From Mobiluncus sp963511525 (GTDB lineage Bacteria; Actinomycetota; Actinomycetes; Actinomycetales; Actinomycetaceae), in NCBI RefSeq assembly GCF_963511525.1, contig NZ_CAUPIY010000003.1, forward strand, positions 1-64,000: a DNA stretch of 64,000 nucleotides, read 5' to 3'. The notes beneath the pieces were generated by a model. That model was not told where the DNA came from, did not search any database, and saw nothing but the letters and a program-made list of their open reading frames with translations. Both the position numbers and the translations under genes were made by a program. This document shows, one piece after another, positions 53,486 through 62,568 of the stretch (position 1 is the first letter of the stretch; every line of letters begins with the position of its first letter).

Positions 53486-54472
53486 TTACATAATGCCCAG
53501 GGACTTCACGGTGTCGATTTCCTCAGAAGCCTTGTCCGCATTGAACTTGATCTTTGCCTTGGTCTTGTCCGAAAGCTCGAGACCTTCCACAACCTTCCAT
53601 TCCTTACCGTCGGAAGTCACGGGGAAACCGTAGGAAAGACCCTCGGGAACGCCGTACTGGCCGGTCGAAGGAATAGCGGCGGTGACCCAGTCGCCCGCGG
53701 GAGTGCCGCAAGCCCAGGAATGCATGTGGTCGATAGCCGCAGCAGCCGCTGAAGCGGCGGAGGACTTGCCGCGAGCCTCGATAATGGCCGCACCACGCTT
53801 GGCCACGGTCGGAACGAAGTAATCGTCCAGCCAAGCCTCATCGACTAGGCCACACGCCGGCTTGCCGTCTACCTCGCAGAAAGAAATGTCCGGGTACTGG
53901 TCAGCGGAGTGGTTGCCCCACACAATCATCTTTTTGATGGTGGACACCGGCACGTTGAGCTTTTCAGCCAGCTGGCTCAGAGCGCGGTTGTGATCCAAGC
54001 GCATCATGGCGTTGAAACGCGAGGCGGGAACATCCGGGGCGGAGGCCGCAGCAATAACCGCGTTGGTGTTCGCCGGGTTGCCCACCACCAAAATACGCAC
54101 GTCATCAGCGGCGTTGTCGTTGATGGCCTTGCCTTGCGGACCAAAAATACCGCCGTTGGCGCTAATCAAATCCGCGCGTTCCATGCCCTGCTTACGCGGC
54201 ATCGAACCGACCAACAGGCCAAAGTTGCAGCCTGAGAATGCCACGTTCGGGTCGTCGGTAATATCGATTCCATCCAACAGAGGGAAAGCGCAGTCATTCA
54301 GTTCCATGGCGGTGCCCTCGGCAGCCTTCAGAGCCGGGGTGATTTCCAACATTTTGATACGAACCGGCTGATCCGGGCCGAGCATTTCGCCGGAGGCGAT
54401 GCGGAATACCAGCGCGTATCCGATATTGCCAGCAGCACCGGTGACGGTAACATTTACAGGACTTTTAGCCAT
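53486..54472 (-). CDS. mdh: Malate dehydrogenase
   Basis: NAD-dependent interconversion of malate and oxaloacetate. The 328-residue enzyme is of the cytoplasmic-MDH type used by Actinobacteria: VTVTGAAGNIGYALVFRIASG at the start, GSMPRKQGMERADLISANGG, VVGNPANTNA, the catalytic region MRLDHNRALSQLA and KMIVWGNHSADQYPD with the active-site histidine. With fumarase and fumarate reductase it supplies the reductive branch to succinate. Confidence 0.97.
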   Translation of the reverse strand: MAKSPVNVTVTGAAGNIGYALVFRIASGEMLGPDQPVRIKMLEITPALKAAEGTAMELNDCAFPLLDGIDITDDPNVAFSGCNFGLLVGSMPRKQGMERADLISANGGIFGPQGKAINDNAADDVRILVVGNPANTNAVIAAASAPDVPASRFNAMMRLDHNRALSQLAEKLNVPVSTIKKMIVWGNHSADQYPDISFCEVDGKPACGLVDEAWLDDYFVPTVAKRGAAIIEARGKSSAASAAAAAIDHMHSWACGTPAGDWVTAAIPSTGQYGVPEGLSYGFPVTSDGKEWKVVEGLELSDKTKAKIKFNADKASEEIDTVKSLGIM

Positions 54473-54596
54473 TGATTTAACTCCTTTGTATCGTGTTAAA
54501 CGCTTCCACTCTGAGCGTCAGCATTCATTACTTTAGCGCAAAAAGCCACCAGGAGGGTAAACCGAACGCCTTGAAAAAACGCAGAATTTCACCCGC

Positions 54597-56270
54597 TTAC
54601 TTGTGAGCGAAATAATATTCCAGCAGTCCCCGGGTCGATGCATCCGCTTGTGCCAGAGCCTCGGCGTCTCCGCTGATGGCCGGCCCCAGATTAATGGCCA
54701 TCGCCTTGCCCAGCTCCACGCCCCACTGGTCAAAGGAATCAATGCCCCAGATTGCGCCTTCGACCAGCGTAATCATCTCGTACAGGGCGATGAGCTCGCC
54801 CAGTACTTTCGGGGTGAGGGCCGGGGCCATGATGGAAGTCGAGGGGCGGTCGCCCGGGAAAGTCCGATGCGCCACCAACTCTTCCGGCGTGCCTTCCGCG
54901 CGCACCTCGTCGGGAGTTTTCCCAAAAGCCAGCGCCGCGCTCTGGGCAAAGAAATTACCCAGGAACAGTTCGTGCTGTCGTTTCCCGGTCTCGCTGTCAA
55001 CCAAATCCCAAGTCGGACGGGCGAACGCGATAAAGTCCACCGGAATCAGCCGAGTTCCCTGGTGAATCAGCTGGTAAAAGGCGTGCTGGCCGTTCGTGCC
55101 GGGCTCTCCCCAAAACACCTCGCCGGTATCGTAGCTGACCAGAGTCCCGTCACGGCGCACGCGTTTCCCGTTGGATTCCATCGTGAGCTGCTGCAGATAG
55201 GCAGGGAATCGGTGCAGATACTGGGAATACGGCAACACCGCGTGGGTCTGGGCGTGCAGGAAGTTGGAGTACCACACGTTGAGCAAACCCATCAGCAGCG
55301 GCACGTTCGACGCCGGCGGGGCGGAGCGGAAATGCTCGTCGATGGCGCGGAAACCAGCCAAGAATGCTTCGAAACCTTCCCGGCCGATGGCCACCGCGAG
55401 AGACGTTCCCACCGCGGAGTCCACGGAATAGCGTCCACCCACCCAGTTCCAAAAACCGAACGCGTTGCGGGGGTCGATGCCGAAGTCCGCGACCTTGTCC
55501 AAGGCTGTGGACACCGCCACGAAGTGCTTAGAGATAGCGTCTTTCGTGGCGGCCTCGGTGTCGTCGATGACGCCGCTTTCCTGCAGGCCGCGCAGCAGCC
55601 AGGTGCGGGCGGCTTTCGCGTTGGTGATGGTTTCCAGGGTGGTGAAAGTCTTGGAAGCGATGATGAACAGGGTCGTTTCCGGATCCAGGTCGCGGGTTTT
55701 TTCCATAATGTCCGTGGGGTCAATGTTGGACACAAAACGGCATTCCAGGCCGGGCTTCACGTAAGGCCGCAACGCCTCGAAAGCCATGTAAGGCCCCAGG
55801 TCAGAACCTCCAATACCGATATTGACCACGGTCTGGATACGTTTGGAACTGATCCCAACCCAAGACCCGTCACGCACCGCGTCAGCGAAGTCGTAAATCC
55901 GCCCCAAGACCTCGTGCACATCGGCAATGACGTCCCTGCCGTCCACTATCAGCTGGGTTCCGGCGGGAGCCCGCAGCGCAGTGTGCAGCACCGCTCGGTT
56001 TTCCGTGTTGTTGATGTGTTCGCCGTTGAACATGGCCTCACTCAAGTCGCGCACACCGGCCTGGGTGGAAAGCTCCAAGAGTTTTTCAAACACCGCCCCG
56101 GTAATCAGGTTCTTTGACAAATCCACGTGCAAATCCGCGGCCGAGAATGAGAGATTCTCCGCCCTGGCGGGATCGGCTGCAAAAGCTTTGCGCAAATCCA
56201 GGTGGAATCCCGCGGCCATCGCATTGAGGTCTTTCCATGCTGCCAGGGTGGTGGGGTCTTTCGTTTCCAT
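54597..56270 (-). CDS. pgi: Glucose-6-phosphate isomerase
   Basis: Second step of glycolysis. I start at METKDPTTLAAWKDLNAMAA (ATG at 56270, with GAAGGG upstream), giving 557 residues of the long bacterial type. Signatures are VVNIGIGGSDLGPYMA, FIIASKTFTTLETITNA, FGFWNWVGGRYSVDSAVG, GEPGTNGQHAFYQLIHQGT and the C-terminal SFDQWGVELGKAMA. It lies 93 bp downstream of the phosphofructokinase gene on the same strand, so two consecutive glycolytic steps are encoded together. Confidence 0.97.
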   Translation of the reverse strand: METKDPTTLAAWKDLNAMAAGFHLDLRKAFAADPARAENLSFSAADLHVDLSKNLITGAVFEKLLELSTQAGVRDLSEAMFNGEHINNTENRAVLHTALRAPAGTQLIVDGRDVIADVHEVLGRIYDFADAVRDGSWVGISSKRIQTVVNIGIGGSDLGPYMAFEALRPYVKPGLECRFVSNIDPTDIMEKTRDLDPETTLFIIASKTFTTLETITNAKAARTWLLRGLQESGVIDDTEAATKDAISKHFVAVSTALDKVADFGIDPRNAFGFWNWVGGRYSVDSAVGTSLAVAIGREGFEAFLAGFRAIDEHFRSAPPASNVPLLMGLLNVWYSNFLHAQTHAVLPYSQYLHRFPAYLQQLTMESNGKRVRRDGTLVSYDTGEVFWGEPGTNGQHAFYQLIHQGTRLIPVDFIAFARPTWDLVDSETGKRQHELFLGNFFAQSAALAFGKTPDEVRAEGTPEELVAHRTFPGDRPSTSIMAPALTPKVLGELIALYEMITLVEGAIWGIDSFDQWGVELGKAMAINLGPAISGDAEALAQADASTRGLLEYYFAHK

Positions 56271-56363
56271 TGAGTTTTCCCTTCTGTTCAATAGTTTGCC
56301 CGGGATCGGGTTGCGTTGCTGTTCTTACGGTTGGTGGTGCGTCATCTCAATCAAGTACGACAG

Positions 56364-58694
56364 TTATGACTTCGGCCCGCTCATATCAATGACCGGCAGG
56401 GGGAAGTCTTTGACCGGCGGATTCGCACTGGCCATCGCTTCAATCAGGGGCCGCAAGCCCATCCACCATTGGTTGATGGGACGGCGCTTTTCCGGATCAA
56501 CTTGTTTCTCCATCTGAGAAATGTCGTGGTAGGACATCTGGCCGTTTTCCTCGCCGATATATTCGATGGCGCACTGCCCGGAATCCAGGGCGGCATCAAT
56601 GTGACGCATCGTTTCCCACATCAGCCGTACCGCGAGGAGCCGGTCAAAAGGAGAGGGGGCCCCGCCCTGCTGCAGATACCCTACCGCGTCGATACGAACG
56701 TCAAAGCAGCCCTGAGACTCCTGTTTGAACACGTTAGCCATGAATTTCATGTCATAGTTTCCCCCCGCCAGTTCGTTGCGAACCACCAGGGCGAGGCGAC
56801 GGCCTTTTGCGAACGCGTCACGCATTTCGGTGGCGTGTTTACCTAACGTCTCCAGGCTAATCGGTTCCTCTTCGAGGTAAACTCGCTCCGCTCCGGCGGC
56901 GATTCCGCTCATCAGCGCCAGGTAGCCACAGTGGCGCCCCATAGTTTCGGTGATGAAGCAACGTTTCGAGGCGGCAGCAGATTCTTTCATCAAGTCCATG
57001 GACCACACCGCGTTATTCAGCGCGGTGTCAGCCCCGATTGAGATTTCGGCTCCCGGAAGGTTGTTGTCGATGGACGCCGGGACGATGACCATCGGTATCT
57101 TTAGGGCCGGATAATGTTTCAGTTCCCCGCTGATGGCCTGGGCGGACAGATACGCGTTATAGCCCCCAATCAGCACCAGCGCATCGATATGGTGGTTTTC
57201 AATCGAGCGGCCAATGGCATAGAACTGTTCTACCGTGGGCACCTCACGTTTGGTTCCCAGCTCGGCGCCGCCCTGAAAGTCCCAGCCTTCTACGTCTTTC
57301 CAGAGCAGTTTGCGGACCTTACCGTCAATGAGCCCTTCCCAAGAACCCTCTATACCCAAGACTTCCAAGCCGCGTTGCAGTCCGAAACGAACCGCGGCCC
57401 GAGCGGCCATATTCATCCCCGGAGCCAAGCCTCCCACGTGCATCACCGCAACTTTTTTCGCCTTGCGGGGCAAAGGTTTCAACAGCGAAGGCGGGGTGGA
57501 CAAGACCCGGAAAATCTCTACCATGTCGGTAAAGGAAGTTCCCCGCGAGGCGATGGCCTGGTCATATTTTGCGGCCTTGATCAGGTCGCGAACATTCAAG
57601 GTCGCTGCCACGGTCTGGGTCAGGTCCAGCCGGGCAATCCGGTTGTAGCGTACCCCCATCACTTTGGCCGGGTCCCCCGGTTCCGCCGCAAGCACATCCT
57701 GCACCGCGGCATACCCCAGCAGGGTGGGCATCCATCGGTCGTACACCGAGGGAGTCCCGCCGCGCTGAATGTGTCCCAAAATGGTTACCCGAGCGGACTC
57801 GCCGGTGCGCTGTTCAATAGCCTCGGCAACATAGTTGGCGGTAATGTCCTGGCCGTCCTGATCTTTCGCACCCTCTGCCACCAGTACAATCGAGTCGCGC
57901 CGCCCGTGCTTGCGCCCTTCGCTGAGTTTCGTACACATGTCGTCTTCCCAGCCGGGCGCGGGGGGATCTTCGGGAATCAGGACGTAATCGCAACCGCCCG
58001 CCACGGCACTCATCAGCGCTAAATAGCCGCAGTTTCGTCCCATGACTTCCACCACGAAAGTGCGCTGGTGGGAGGCGGCGGTGGACGAGAGCTGATCCAA
58101 GGCCGCCAAGATGCGATTCAAGGCCGAATCGGTGCCGATGGTCATATCTGTACCCGCCATGTCGTTGTCAATAGACCCGACGATGCCGACAATGCACAAG
58201 GACGGGTGGGCCTTCGCCGCGGCGGCGCTGAGGCGCTTTTCCTTCACCAACTGCTCCAGCAGCTTTGGCCAGTCTTGGCGCAGTTCTTCCGTTCCCCGCA
58301 GCGTCCCGTCACCGCCGATAGAAATGAGCCGGTCAATGCCGTTTTTAACCAGATTCTCGCAGGCTTTCAGGCGCCCTTCCCAATCCCGAAACTCCGGGCA
58401 ACGAGCCGTGCCAATGATGGTACCGCCCTTGGAAATCGTATTAGACACATCCCCCCAGGTCAGTTCATGAATACAGGAGCCGCCCTGAACCGCACCCAAC
58501 CAACCTTCACGTATCGCGAACGGCTTGGCTCCCAAAACTATGGCGGAACGCACTGCGGATCGCACCGCCGCGTTCATTCCCTGGGCGTCACCGCCCGAAG
58601 TGAGAATGCCAATGCGCTTGTCCTGTTTCGGCTGTGTCGCCCTCGTTTTCGCGCTAGATTTCCCAGTTTTTGCCGGCTTCGCAGGCGCACCCAT
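56364..58694 (-). CDS. pfk: Tandem-domain 6-phosphofructokinase (eukaryote-like layout)
   Basis: A 776-residue protein made of two PFK domains, against about 320 residues in ordinary bacterial enzymes. The N-half (about 25-395) keeps the catalytic set: GGDAQGMN at 34-41, GGDGTLRG at 127-134, and Asp176 in GSIDNDMAGTD. The C-half (about 410-760) has matching but altered sites: GGYNAYLS, SIDNNLPGAE (catalytic Asp context changed to NN) and a second MGRHCGYLALMSG. It is therefore probably regulatory, as in animal and fungal enzymes. The GGDGT motif suggests ATP as phosphoryl donor. It sits directly upstream of pgi. Confidence 0.93.
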   Translation of the reverse strand: MGAPAKPAKTGKSSAKTRATQPKQDKRIGILTSGGDAQGMNAAVRSAVRSAIVLGAKPFAIREGWLGAVQGGSCIHELTWGDVSNTISKGGTIIGTARCPEFRDWEGRLKACENLVKNGIDRLISIGGDGTLRGTEELRQDWPKLLEQLVKEKRLSAAAAKAHPSLCIVGIVGSIDNDMAGTDMTIGTDSALNRILAALDQLSSTAASHQRTFVVEVMGRNCGYLALMSAVAGGCDYVLIPEDPPAPGWEDDMCTKLSEGRKHGRRDSIVLVAEGAKDQDGQDITANYVAEAIEQRTGESARVTILGHIQRGGTPSVYDRWMPTLLGYAAVQDVLAAEPGDPAKVMGVRYNRIARLDLTQTVAATLNVRDLIKAAKYDQAIASRGTSFTDMVEIFRVLSTPPSLLKPLPRKAKKVAVMHVGGLAPGMNMAARAAVRFGLQRGLEVLGIEGSWEGLIDGKVRKLLWKDVEGWDFQGGAELGTKREVPTVEQFYAIGRSIENHHIDALVLIGGYNAYLSAQAISGELKHYPALKIPMVIVPASIDNNLPGAEISIGADTALNNAVWSMDLMKESAAASKRCFITETMGRHCGYLALMSGIAAGAERVYLEEEPISLETLGKHATEMRDAFAKGRRLALVVRNELAGGNYDMKFMANVFKQESQGCFDVRIDAVGYLQQGGAPSPFDRLLAVRLMWETMRHIDAALDSGQCAIEYIGEENGQMSYHDISQMEKQVDPEKRRPINQWWMGLRPLIEAMASANPPVKDFPLPVIDMSGPKS

Positions 58695-58849
58695 CTGTCT
58701 CTCCCCTCAAATCTGTGCCGGTCGTCCGGCCCGGTTTTATTCTCTCGAATTTTTCACCCTTTTGGGTGTTAAACGTGAACTTTCCCGTCCCTAAGCTGAA
58801 AGCAACCCGTCAAGGAATTGACGAAACCAATCGAGCAAAGGAGTAATCC

Positions 58850-59266
58850 ATGTCTACTGAAAATGTCACGCCCACTGGGCCCGGCGCGCCCCAGCCCGAG
58901 GTGAAAAAGACGCTGGCTTTTGTGGCCTTGGCGCTGTGCATCGTGGCTTCCATCATTATGCTTGCCGGTCACATCATTACAGGTCAACAGGTCGCTGCCG
59001 TGGCTGGTGGGGACATTGACCAAATGGGTCTGGACGAGTTGTCCAACGCTATGGACGCCGCCGATAAGGCTGGTAATCAGCTCCTGGTGTATGTGGGGAT
59101 TGCAGGATTGTTGAACTTCGTAGCTTTCATCCTGAGTTTGGTCGCTCTGATTAAGTCTCGCCCCAAGACCCTGCCCCTGATTATTTTCCTGGTGGTTATC
59201 ATTTTGCCAAGTATTGCCCTGGCTGTCGGCAGAGCCGTACAAGCCAGCCTCCTCCCTCCCATGTAA
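58850..59266 (+). CDS. Small membrane protein of unknown function
   Basis: A 138-residue protein with three likely membrane helices (LAFVALALCIVASIIMLAGHI, LVYVGIAGLLNFVAFILSLVAL, TLPLIIFLVVIILPSIALAVG). A Pro/Gly-rich N-terminal tail and an Asp-rich outside loop (GGDIDQMGLDELSNAMDAAD) complete it. A GCAAAGGAG site precedes the ATG, and a strong terminator follows, so it is transcribed alone. No family recognised. Confidence 0.75.
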   Translation: MSTENVTPTGPGAPQPEVKKTLAFVALALCIVASIIMLAGHIITGQQVAAVAGGDIDQMGLDELSNAMDAADKAGNQLLVYVGIAGLLNFVAFILSLVALIKSRPKTLPLIIFLVVIILPSIALAVGRAVQASLLPPM

Positions 59267-59285
59267 CCGCTGGCGGCTACATGCC

Positions 59286-59323
59286 GGGGGCTCCGATTCC
59301 CCATTCGGAGCCCCCTCTTTTTT
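59286..59323 (+). terminator. Terminator after the small membrane protein gene
   Basis: GGGGGCTCCGA and TCGGAGCCCCC form a perfect 11-bp stem with an 8-nt loop, followed by TCTTTTTT. Confidence 0.92.
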
Positions 59324-59386
59324 GCCCTCCCCCTAAAAAAGGCTGAATCTTGCCCCAAACTGCTTTTTTTTGGGAATAATGGAACC

Positions 59387-60853
59387 ATGAGTTTCGTGCG
59401 TAGACCAGCAGTAGCAGGATCTTTTTACCCCCAAGATCCAGTTGAGCTGCAACAAACGGTAGACGACCTGCTGAAAAAGGCCGCCTCCCTCATCACTAAC
59501 GACGTTTCGCAAGACTCGCAAGGCAAGCCTCTGCGTCAACTGATGGGGGTGCAGGTCCCCCACGCGGGATACATCTATTCCGGTCTCATTGCCGCGGTCG
59601 GATACCAGCTCGTCAGGAATCTACGTCCCCGGCGCGTCGTTATCGCAGGCCCCACCCACCGTGTCGGATTTCGCGGCATCGCACTGAGCGAGGCTGCCGC
59701 GTTCGCCACCCCCTTGGGGGAAGTCCCGGTGGATCAGAACGCGCAACGATACCTGGTGGAGCATAGTTCTGCCGCGGAATTTTTCGAGCCCTCCCACGTG
59801 GAGGAACACGCCCTGGAAGTCCAGCTGCCTTTCCTGCAAACCGTTTTCCGAGACCTAGACTTTACTATTGTGCCTTTGGCGGTTGGGGATTGCACCCCGG
59901 AGGAAGTCTGTGACAGCCTGCAAACTCTGGTTACGATTCCGGGGGAAAACCCTGACGACACCTTGATTATCGTGTCCTCGGATCTGTCCCACTACCTGAG
60001 CTACGATGAGGCACGCAAACTCGACACCACGACCTTGTCCCAGGTCATGTCGTTGGAGTATCCTATCGATCCACGCCAAGCCTGCGGCGCTTACGCTTGG
60101 TCCGGCCTGATTCGTTTGGCGCGCCGACTGCAGTGGCATCCGCAACTGCTGATGAACGCCAGCTCCGGGGACACCGCCGGGGATAAATCGCGGGTCGTTG
60201 GTTATTCCTCGGTGGCTTTCTGGAAGTACAACCCGCCGGAAGATGAATATGGAATCCCGGATCGTTACGGCGCGCTGCTGCCCCAGATGGCCCGTGAAAT
60301 TTTAGCCGATGCCTTCCGGAACGGCGATGGCATCGGCTCTATCAATACCATCAGCAAATTCAGCGAGTCGGATCGTGCATTTCAAGTGCTGCTCCGTTCG
60401 GTCGGGGCTTCTTTCGTGACCTTGACGAAACATGGGCAGCTGCGCGGATGTATCGGCTCGCTCGCCCCGCATCGGATGCTCAGCGAGGATATTGCCGCGA
60501 ACACCTTGGCTGCCGCTTTTGAAGACCCGCGTTTTCCACCTCTGCAGGCCTCGGAACTCGATCAGACTCAGATTGAGGTTTCTGTCCTCACTGAGCCTCA
60601 GGCTTTCGAACGTTTCGAGGGGGAAAGTGATGAATCCTATCTGTCTCGGCTGCGTCCCGGTATAGACGGGGTCATCTTGCGTCGTGGTTTTCACCGGGCG
60701 ACTTTCCTGCCTCAGGTCTGGGGTGAGCTGCCCGATGTACATGTTTTTATCTCGCAGCTAATGCATAAAGCCGGGCTGGGCACAGAGGAGTTCGGGCCGG
60801 AAATTAAGCTCGAAACTTATCAGGTTCAAGCCTGGGGCGAAGCCGAGGTCTGA
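59387..60853 (+). CDS. Fused MEMO1-AMMECR1 protein (AmmeMemoRadiSam B-A)
   Basis: A 488-residue fusion. Residues 1-280 form a MEMO1 domain, related to class III dioxygenases: RRPAVAGSFYPQDP, VPHAGYIYSG, GPTHRVGFRG, SSAAEFFEPSHVEEHALEVQ and VSSDLSHYLSYDEA hold the usual metal-ligand histidines. Residues 300-480 form an AMMECR1 domain with LTKHGQLRGCIGSLAPHRML, AAFEDPRFPPL and EVSVLTEPQAFE. In the AmmeMemoRadiSam system these are often separate proteins A and B with a radical-SAM partner; no radical-SAM gene is in the window. A role in metal or RNA-linked chemistry is unproven. The start appears nearly leaderless. Confidence 0.93.
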   Translation: MSFVRRPAVAGSFYPQDPVELQQTVDDLLKKAASLITNDVSQDSQGKPLRQLMGVQVPHAGYIYSGLIAAVGYQLVRNLRPRRVVIAGPTHRVGFRGIALSEAAAFATPLGEVPVDQNAQRYLVEHSSAAEFFEPSHVEEHALEVQLPFLQTVFRDLDFTIVPLAVGDCTPEEVCDSLQTLVTIPGENPDDTLIIVSSDLSHYLSYDEARKLDTTTLSQVMSLEYPIDPRQACGAYAWSGLIRLARRLQWHPQLLMNASSGDTAGDKSRVVGYSSVAFWKYNPPEDEYGIPDRYGALLPQMAREILADAFRNGDGIGSINTISKFSESDRAFQVLLRSVGASFVTLTKHGQLRGCIGSLAPHRMLSEDIAANTLAAAFEDPRFPPLQASELDQTQIEVSVLTEPQAFERFEGESDESYLSRLRPGIDGVILRRGFHRATFLPQVWGELPDVHVFISQLMHKAGLGTEEFGPEIKLETYQVQAWGEAEV

Positions 60854-61446
60854 GCGTCCGCGGCCATAGTCGGGCAGGAAAGCACAAAAAGACGGAGCTT
60901 TTCCACGACATCTTGAGGAAAATCGCCCCCCTCTGAGACTGCTTCATAAGCCAAACCGTCGATGATGGAAATTATGACGTCGGGCAAACACGTACATTCG
61001 GCAGCCTGCAGAATATCCGCGACATATTCGTCAAAGCGCGCGCGCCCCTCGCGACTCTTTTCCACAATCACCTGGTTTTCAGCCAAAACCAGCCCGTGCA
61101 ACAGGTAGGTACGAATGTACTGAATGTCCGTAGTTTGCGGGAGCACCGCAGCAACCAAAATTTCGGGCAGCTGGTCGCGCAGTTCTTGGGGAGAAAGCCG
61201 TAGCGCGTTGTCGCGGATTTTCCGAGCCCGGTCCACCCAAACCTCGACGTTCAGGCTCGCCGCCTCCATCAGCAAATCTTCACGAGTGGGGAAATGGTAT
61301 TCAATCGTGGAATGAGGCAATCCGGCTTTTTTCCCCAGAGCACGATAGGTCAGGGCGCTGGGCGAGGAGCGGCGCAGCATCTGAGACGCCGCGGTCAATA
61401 TCCTGGTCCTGGTATCTAATTGTTGAGAATCACTGGCATTACTCAA
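60826..61446 (-). CDS. TetR-family transcriptional regulator
   Basis: A 206-residue regulator. The N-terminal helix-turn-helix spans TRTRILTAASQMLRRSSPSA and ALGKKAGLPHSTIEYHFPTREDLLMEA, classic TetR. The C-terminal ligand domain is divergent. Its end overlaps the convergent MEMO1-AMMECR1 gene by 28 bp. It lies 67 bp downstream of the PafA/Dop relic; the paired operator-like repeats at 62433-62472 could be its target, but this is only positional inference. Confidence 0.9.
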   Translation of the reverse strand: MSNASDSQQLDTRTRILTAASQMLRRSSPSALTYRALGKKAGLPHSTIEYHFPTREDLLMEAASLNVEVWVDRARKIRDNALRLSPQELRDQLPEILVAAVLPQTTDIQYIRTYLLHGLVLAENQVIVEKSREGRARFDEYVADILQAAECTCLPDVIISIIDGLAYEAVSEGGDFPQDVVEKLRLFVLSCPTMAADAQTSASPQA

Positions 61447-61513
61447 AATTACTCAACCCCTTATCTTTAGTGAGCTAGCGAACAGAATCTCCGGTAGTTG
61501 CGACCAACCCAGT

Positions 61514-62083
61514 CTATCCCCGTTTCAAATTTTCAATTTTTGCAAGTAGTTGCGAAATCTCTGCCGATTCATTCTCCAGAGGATTCAGCAGGTCAATCTG
61601 CGGGCTCGGCGGGTCGTCTAACCGCACGTAGGACCATCCGATTGAGGCACTCCTGCCAGCCAAATCACACGCTTCCACCACTTTTCCACGCAATAGCGCT
61701 CTGGTATTGGCGGGAGGAACCACCTTAGCGCGGGAAACGCCACTCTCATCGACTAGCGGCTTCACACTTCCCGATTTCAAAAGCCTCTCACGCAGCCCGT
61801 ATCGCTTCGATAAATCGTGAAATGCTAACTCCGCTCGCCGGGCTCTGACCCCACCGAAATCCTTCTCACCAGCGGTGACATGGGAAAGCAGCTGATATTT
61901 TAACGACCAGTCGAGTTCGCCACTCAAGGCTGTGAGATCCCCCTCAGTCAGGGCTGTCAGACCGCGAGCGACCACGCCACGCAACCCGAAATCGTCGTCG
62001 CCCTCAGGGAACAAATCCACGCTTTCTCGCAATAGTTCCGGACAGCTCACCTCAACCGCGCTGCCCCCGCAGCGCGCCGACAT
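61514..62083 (-). pseudogene. C-terminal remnant of a PafA/Dop-family gene
   Basis: The frame encodes about 189 residues that match only the C-terminal part of Pup ligase/depupylase proteins (normally 450-500 residues): LDWSLKYQLLSHV, ELAFHDLSKRYGLRERLL, VVPPANTRALLRGKVVEA and IGWSYVRLDDP. The whole ATP-binding catalytic core is missing. Its 5' side joins the start of an amidinotransferase gene at about 62080-62095, in a different frame. It is most simply a deletion scar. Translation of the fragment is possible, but activity is not. Confidence 0.7.
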
Positions 62084-62220
62084 CCGCGCATCTCGGAATC
62101 GACAGGAACCTTCTCGGAGGTCGCCGGTTCCTCCGGGGGAATCATAGAGTTGTCGGCACGTCCGACAATAACTCGCTTCAACGGATCAAAGTCGTTCCAA
62201 GAACTGACAATTTTTGCCAT
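62047..62220 (-). pseudogene. N-terminal remnant of an amidinotransferase gene
   Basis: From an ATG at 62220 with AAGGAG upstream, the frame encodes MAKIVSSWNDFDPLKRVIVG and then ADNSMIPPEEPATSEKVPVD. This is the typical start of arginine:glycine amidinotransferase-like enzymes (about 370 residues). Family similarity stops after SEMRG; a short out-of-family tail (CRRAAGAARLR) leads to a stop within the PafA/Dop remnant. The catalytic domain is absent. Confidence 0.75.
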
Positions 62221-62432
62221 ATCTGTCTCCTTATGGTCTGATGCGCTACCTCGCGCATCTGTTTGTTCATTGTTTTTCGTGTTGTGCAGAGAAGCGGCCA
62301 TCTTTGGTCAGTTCTCTGTGTACGTCCCGTGCTCCATTCACGGAACGCAAAGCCGGGTAGCCAACTTTGTTTCCCCACTGAGCTTCAATAGGGAGGGTCT
62401 GCAGGGTTGCCTAGGCATCTCTCCATCACCAC

Positions 62433-62472
62433 TTGGTACAAGTGTACAGGTATTTGGTACGAATGTACAGGT
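62433..62472 (-). promoter_or_regulatory. Paired operator-like repeats, 21-bp period
   Basis: TTGGTACAAGTGTACAGGT (62433-62451) and TTGGTACGAATGTACAGGT (62454-62472) differ at two positions and are spaced exactly 21 bp, two helical turns. Each contains the dyad GTAC-n-TGTAC. This is the look of a cooperative repressor site, plausible for the TetR protein encoded at 60826-61446. Confidence 0.55.
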
Positions 62473-62530
62473 TTTTTAGAAAAAAACTTTTAATTTCCTA
62501 AAATGCCTGATAAAAGGCATTTTTTGGAGA

Positions 62531-62568
62531 AAAAAGTGGCGCCCCGGATCCCCGAGGCGCCACTTTTT
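62531..62568 (-). terminator. Terminator of the sdhAB operon
   Basis: AAAAAGTGGCGCC and GGCGCCACTTTTT form a perfect 13-bp stem with a 12-nt loop and flanking A/T runs that suit termination in both directions. It begins 24 bp after the sdhB stop. Confidence 0.9.

Noticed and set aside
54603..56117. A 504-codon plus-strand frame opposite pgi.
   Set aside because: Shadow of pgi codon bias; no ribosome binding site and no recognisable domain. Similar shadows lie opposite glyS, the operon aminotransferase and the binding proteins.
62221..62430. A possible riboswitch (guanidine or SAM type) before the amidinotransferase remnant.
   Set aside because: GGGACGTAC and short paired segments are present, but the conserved cores of known classes are not all there.
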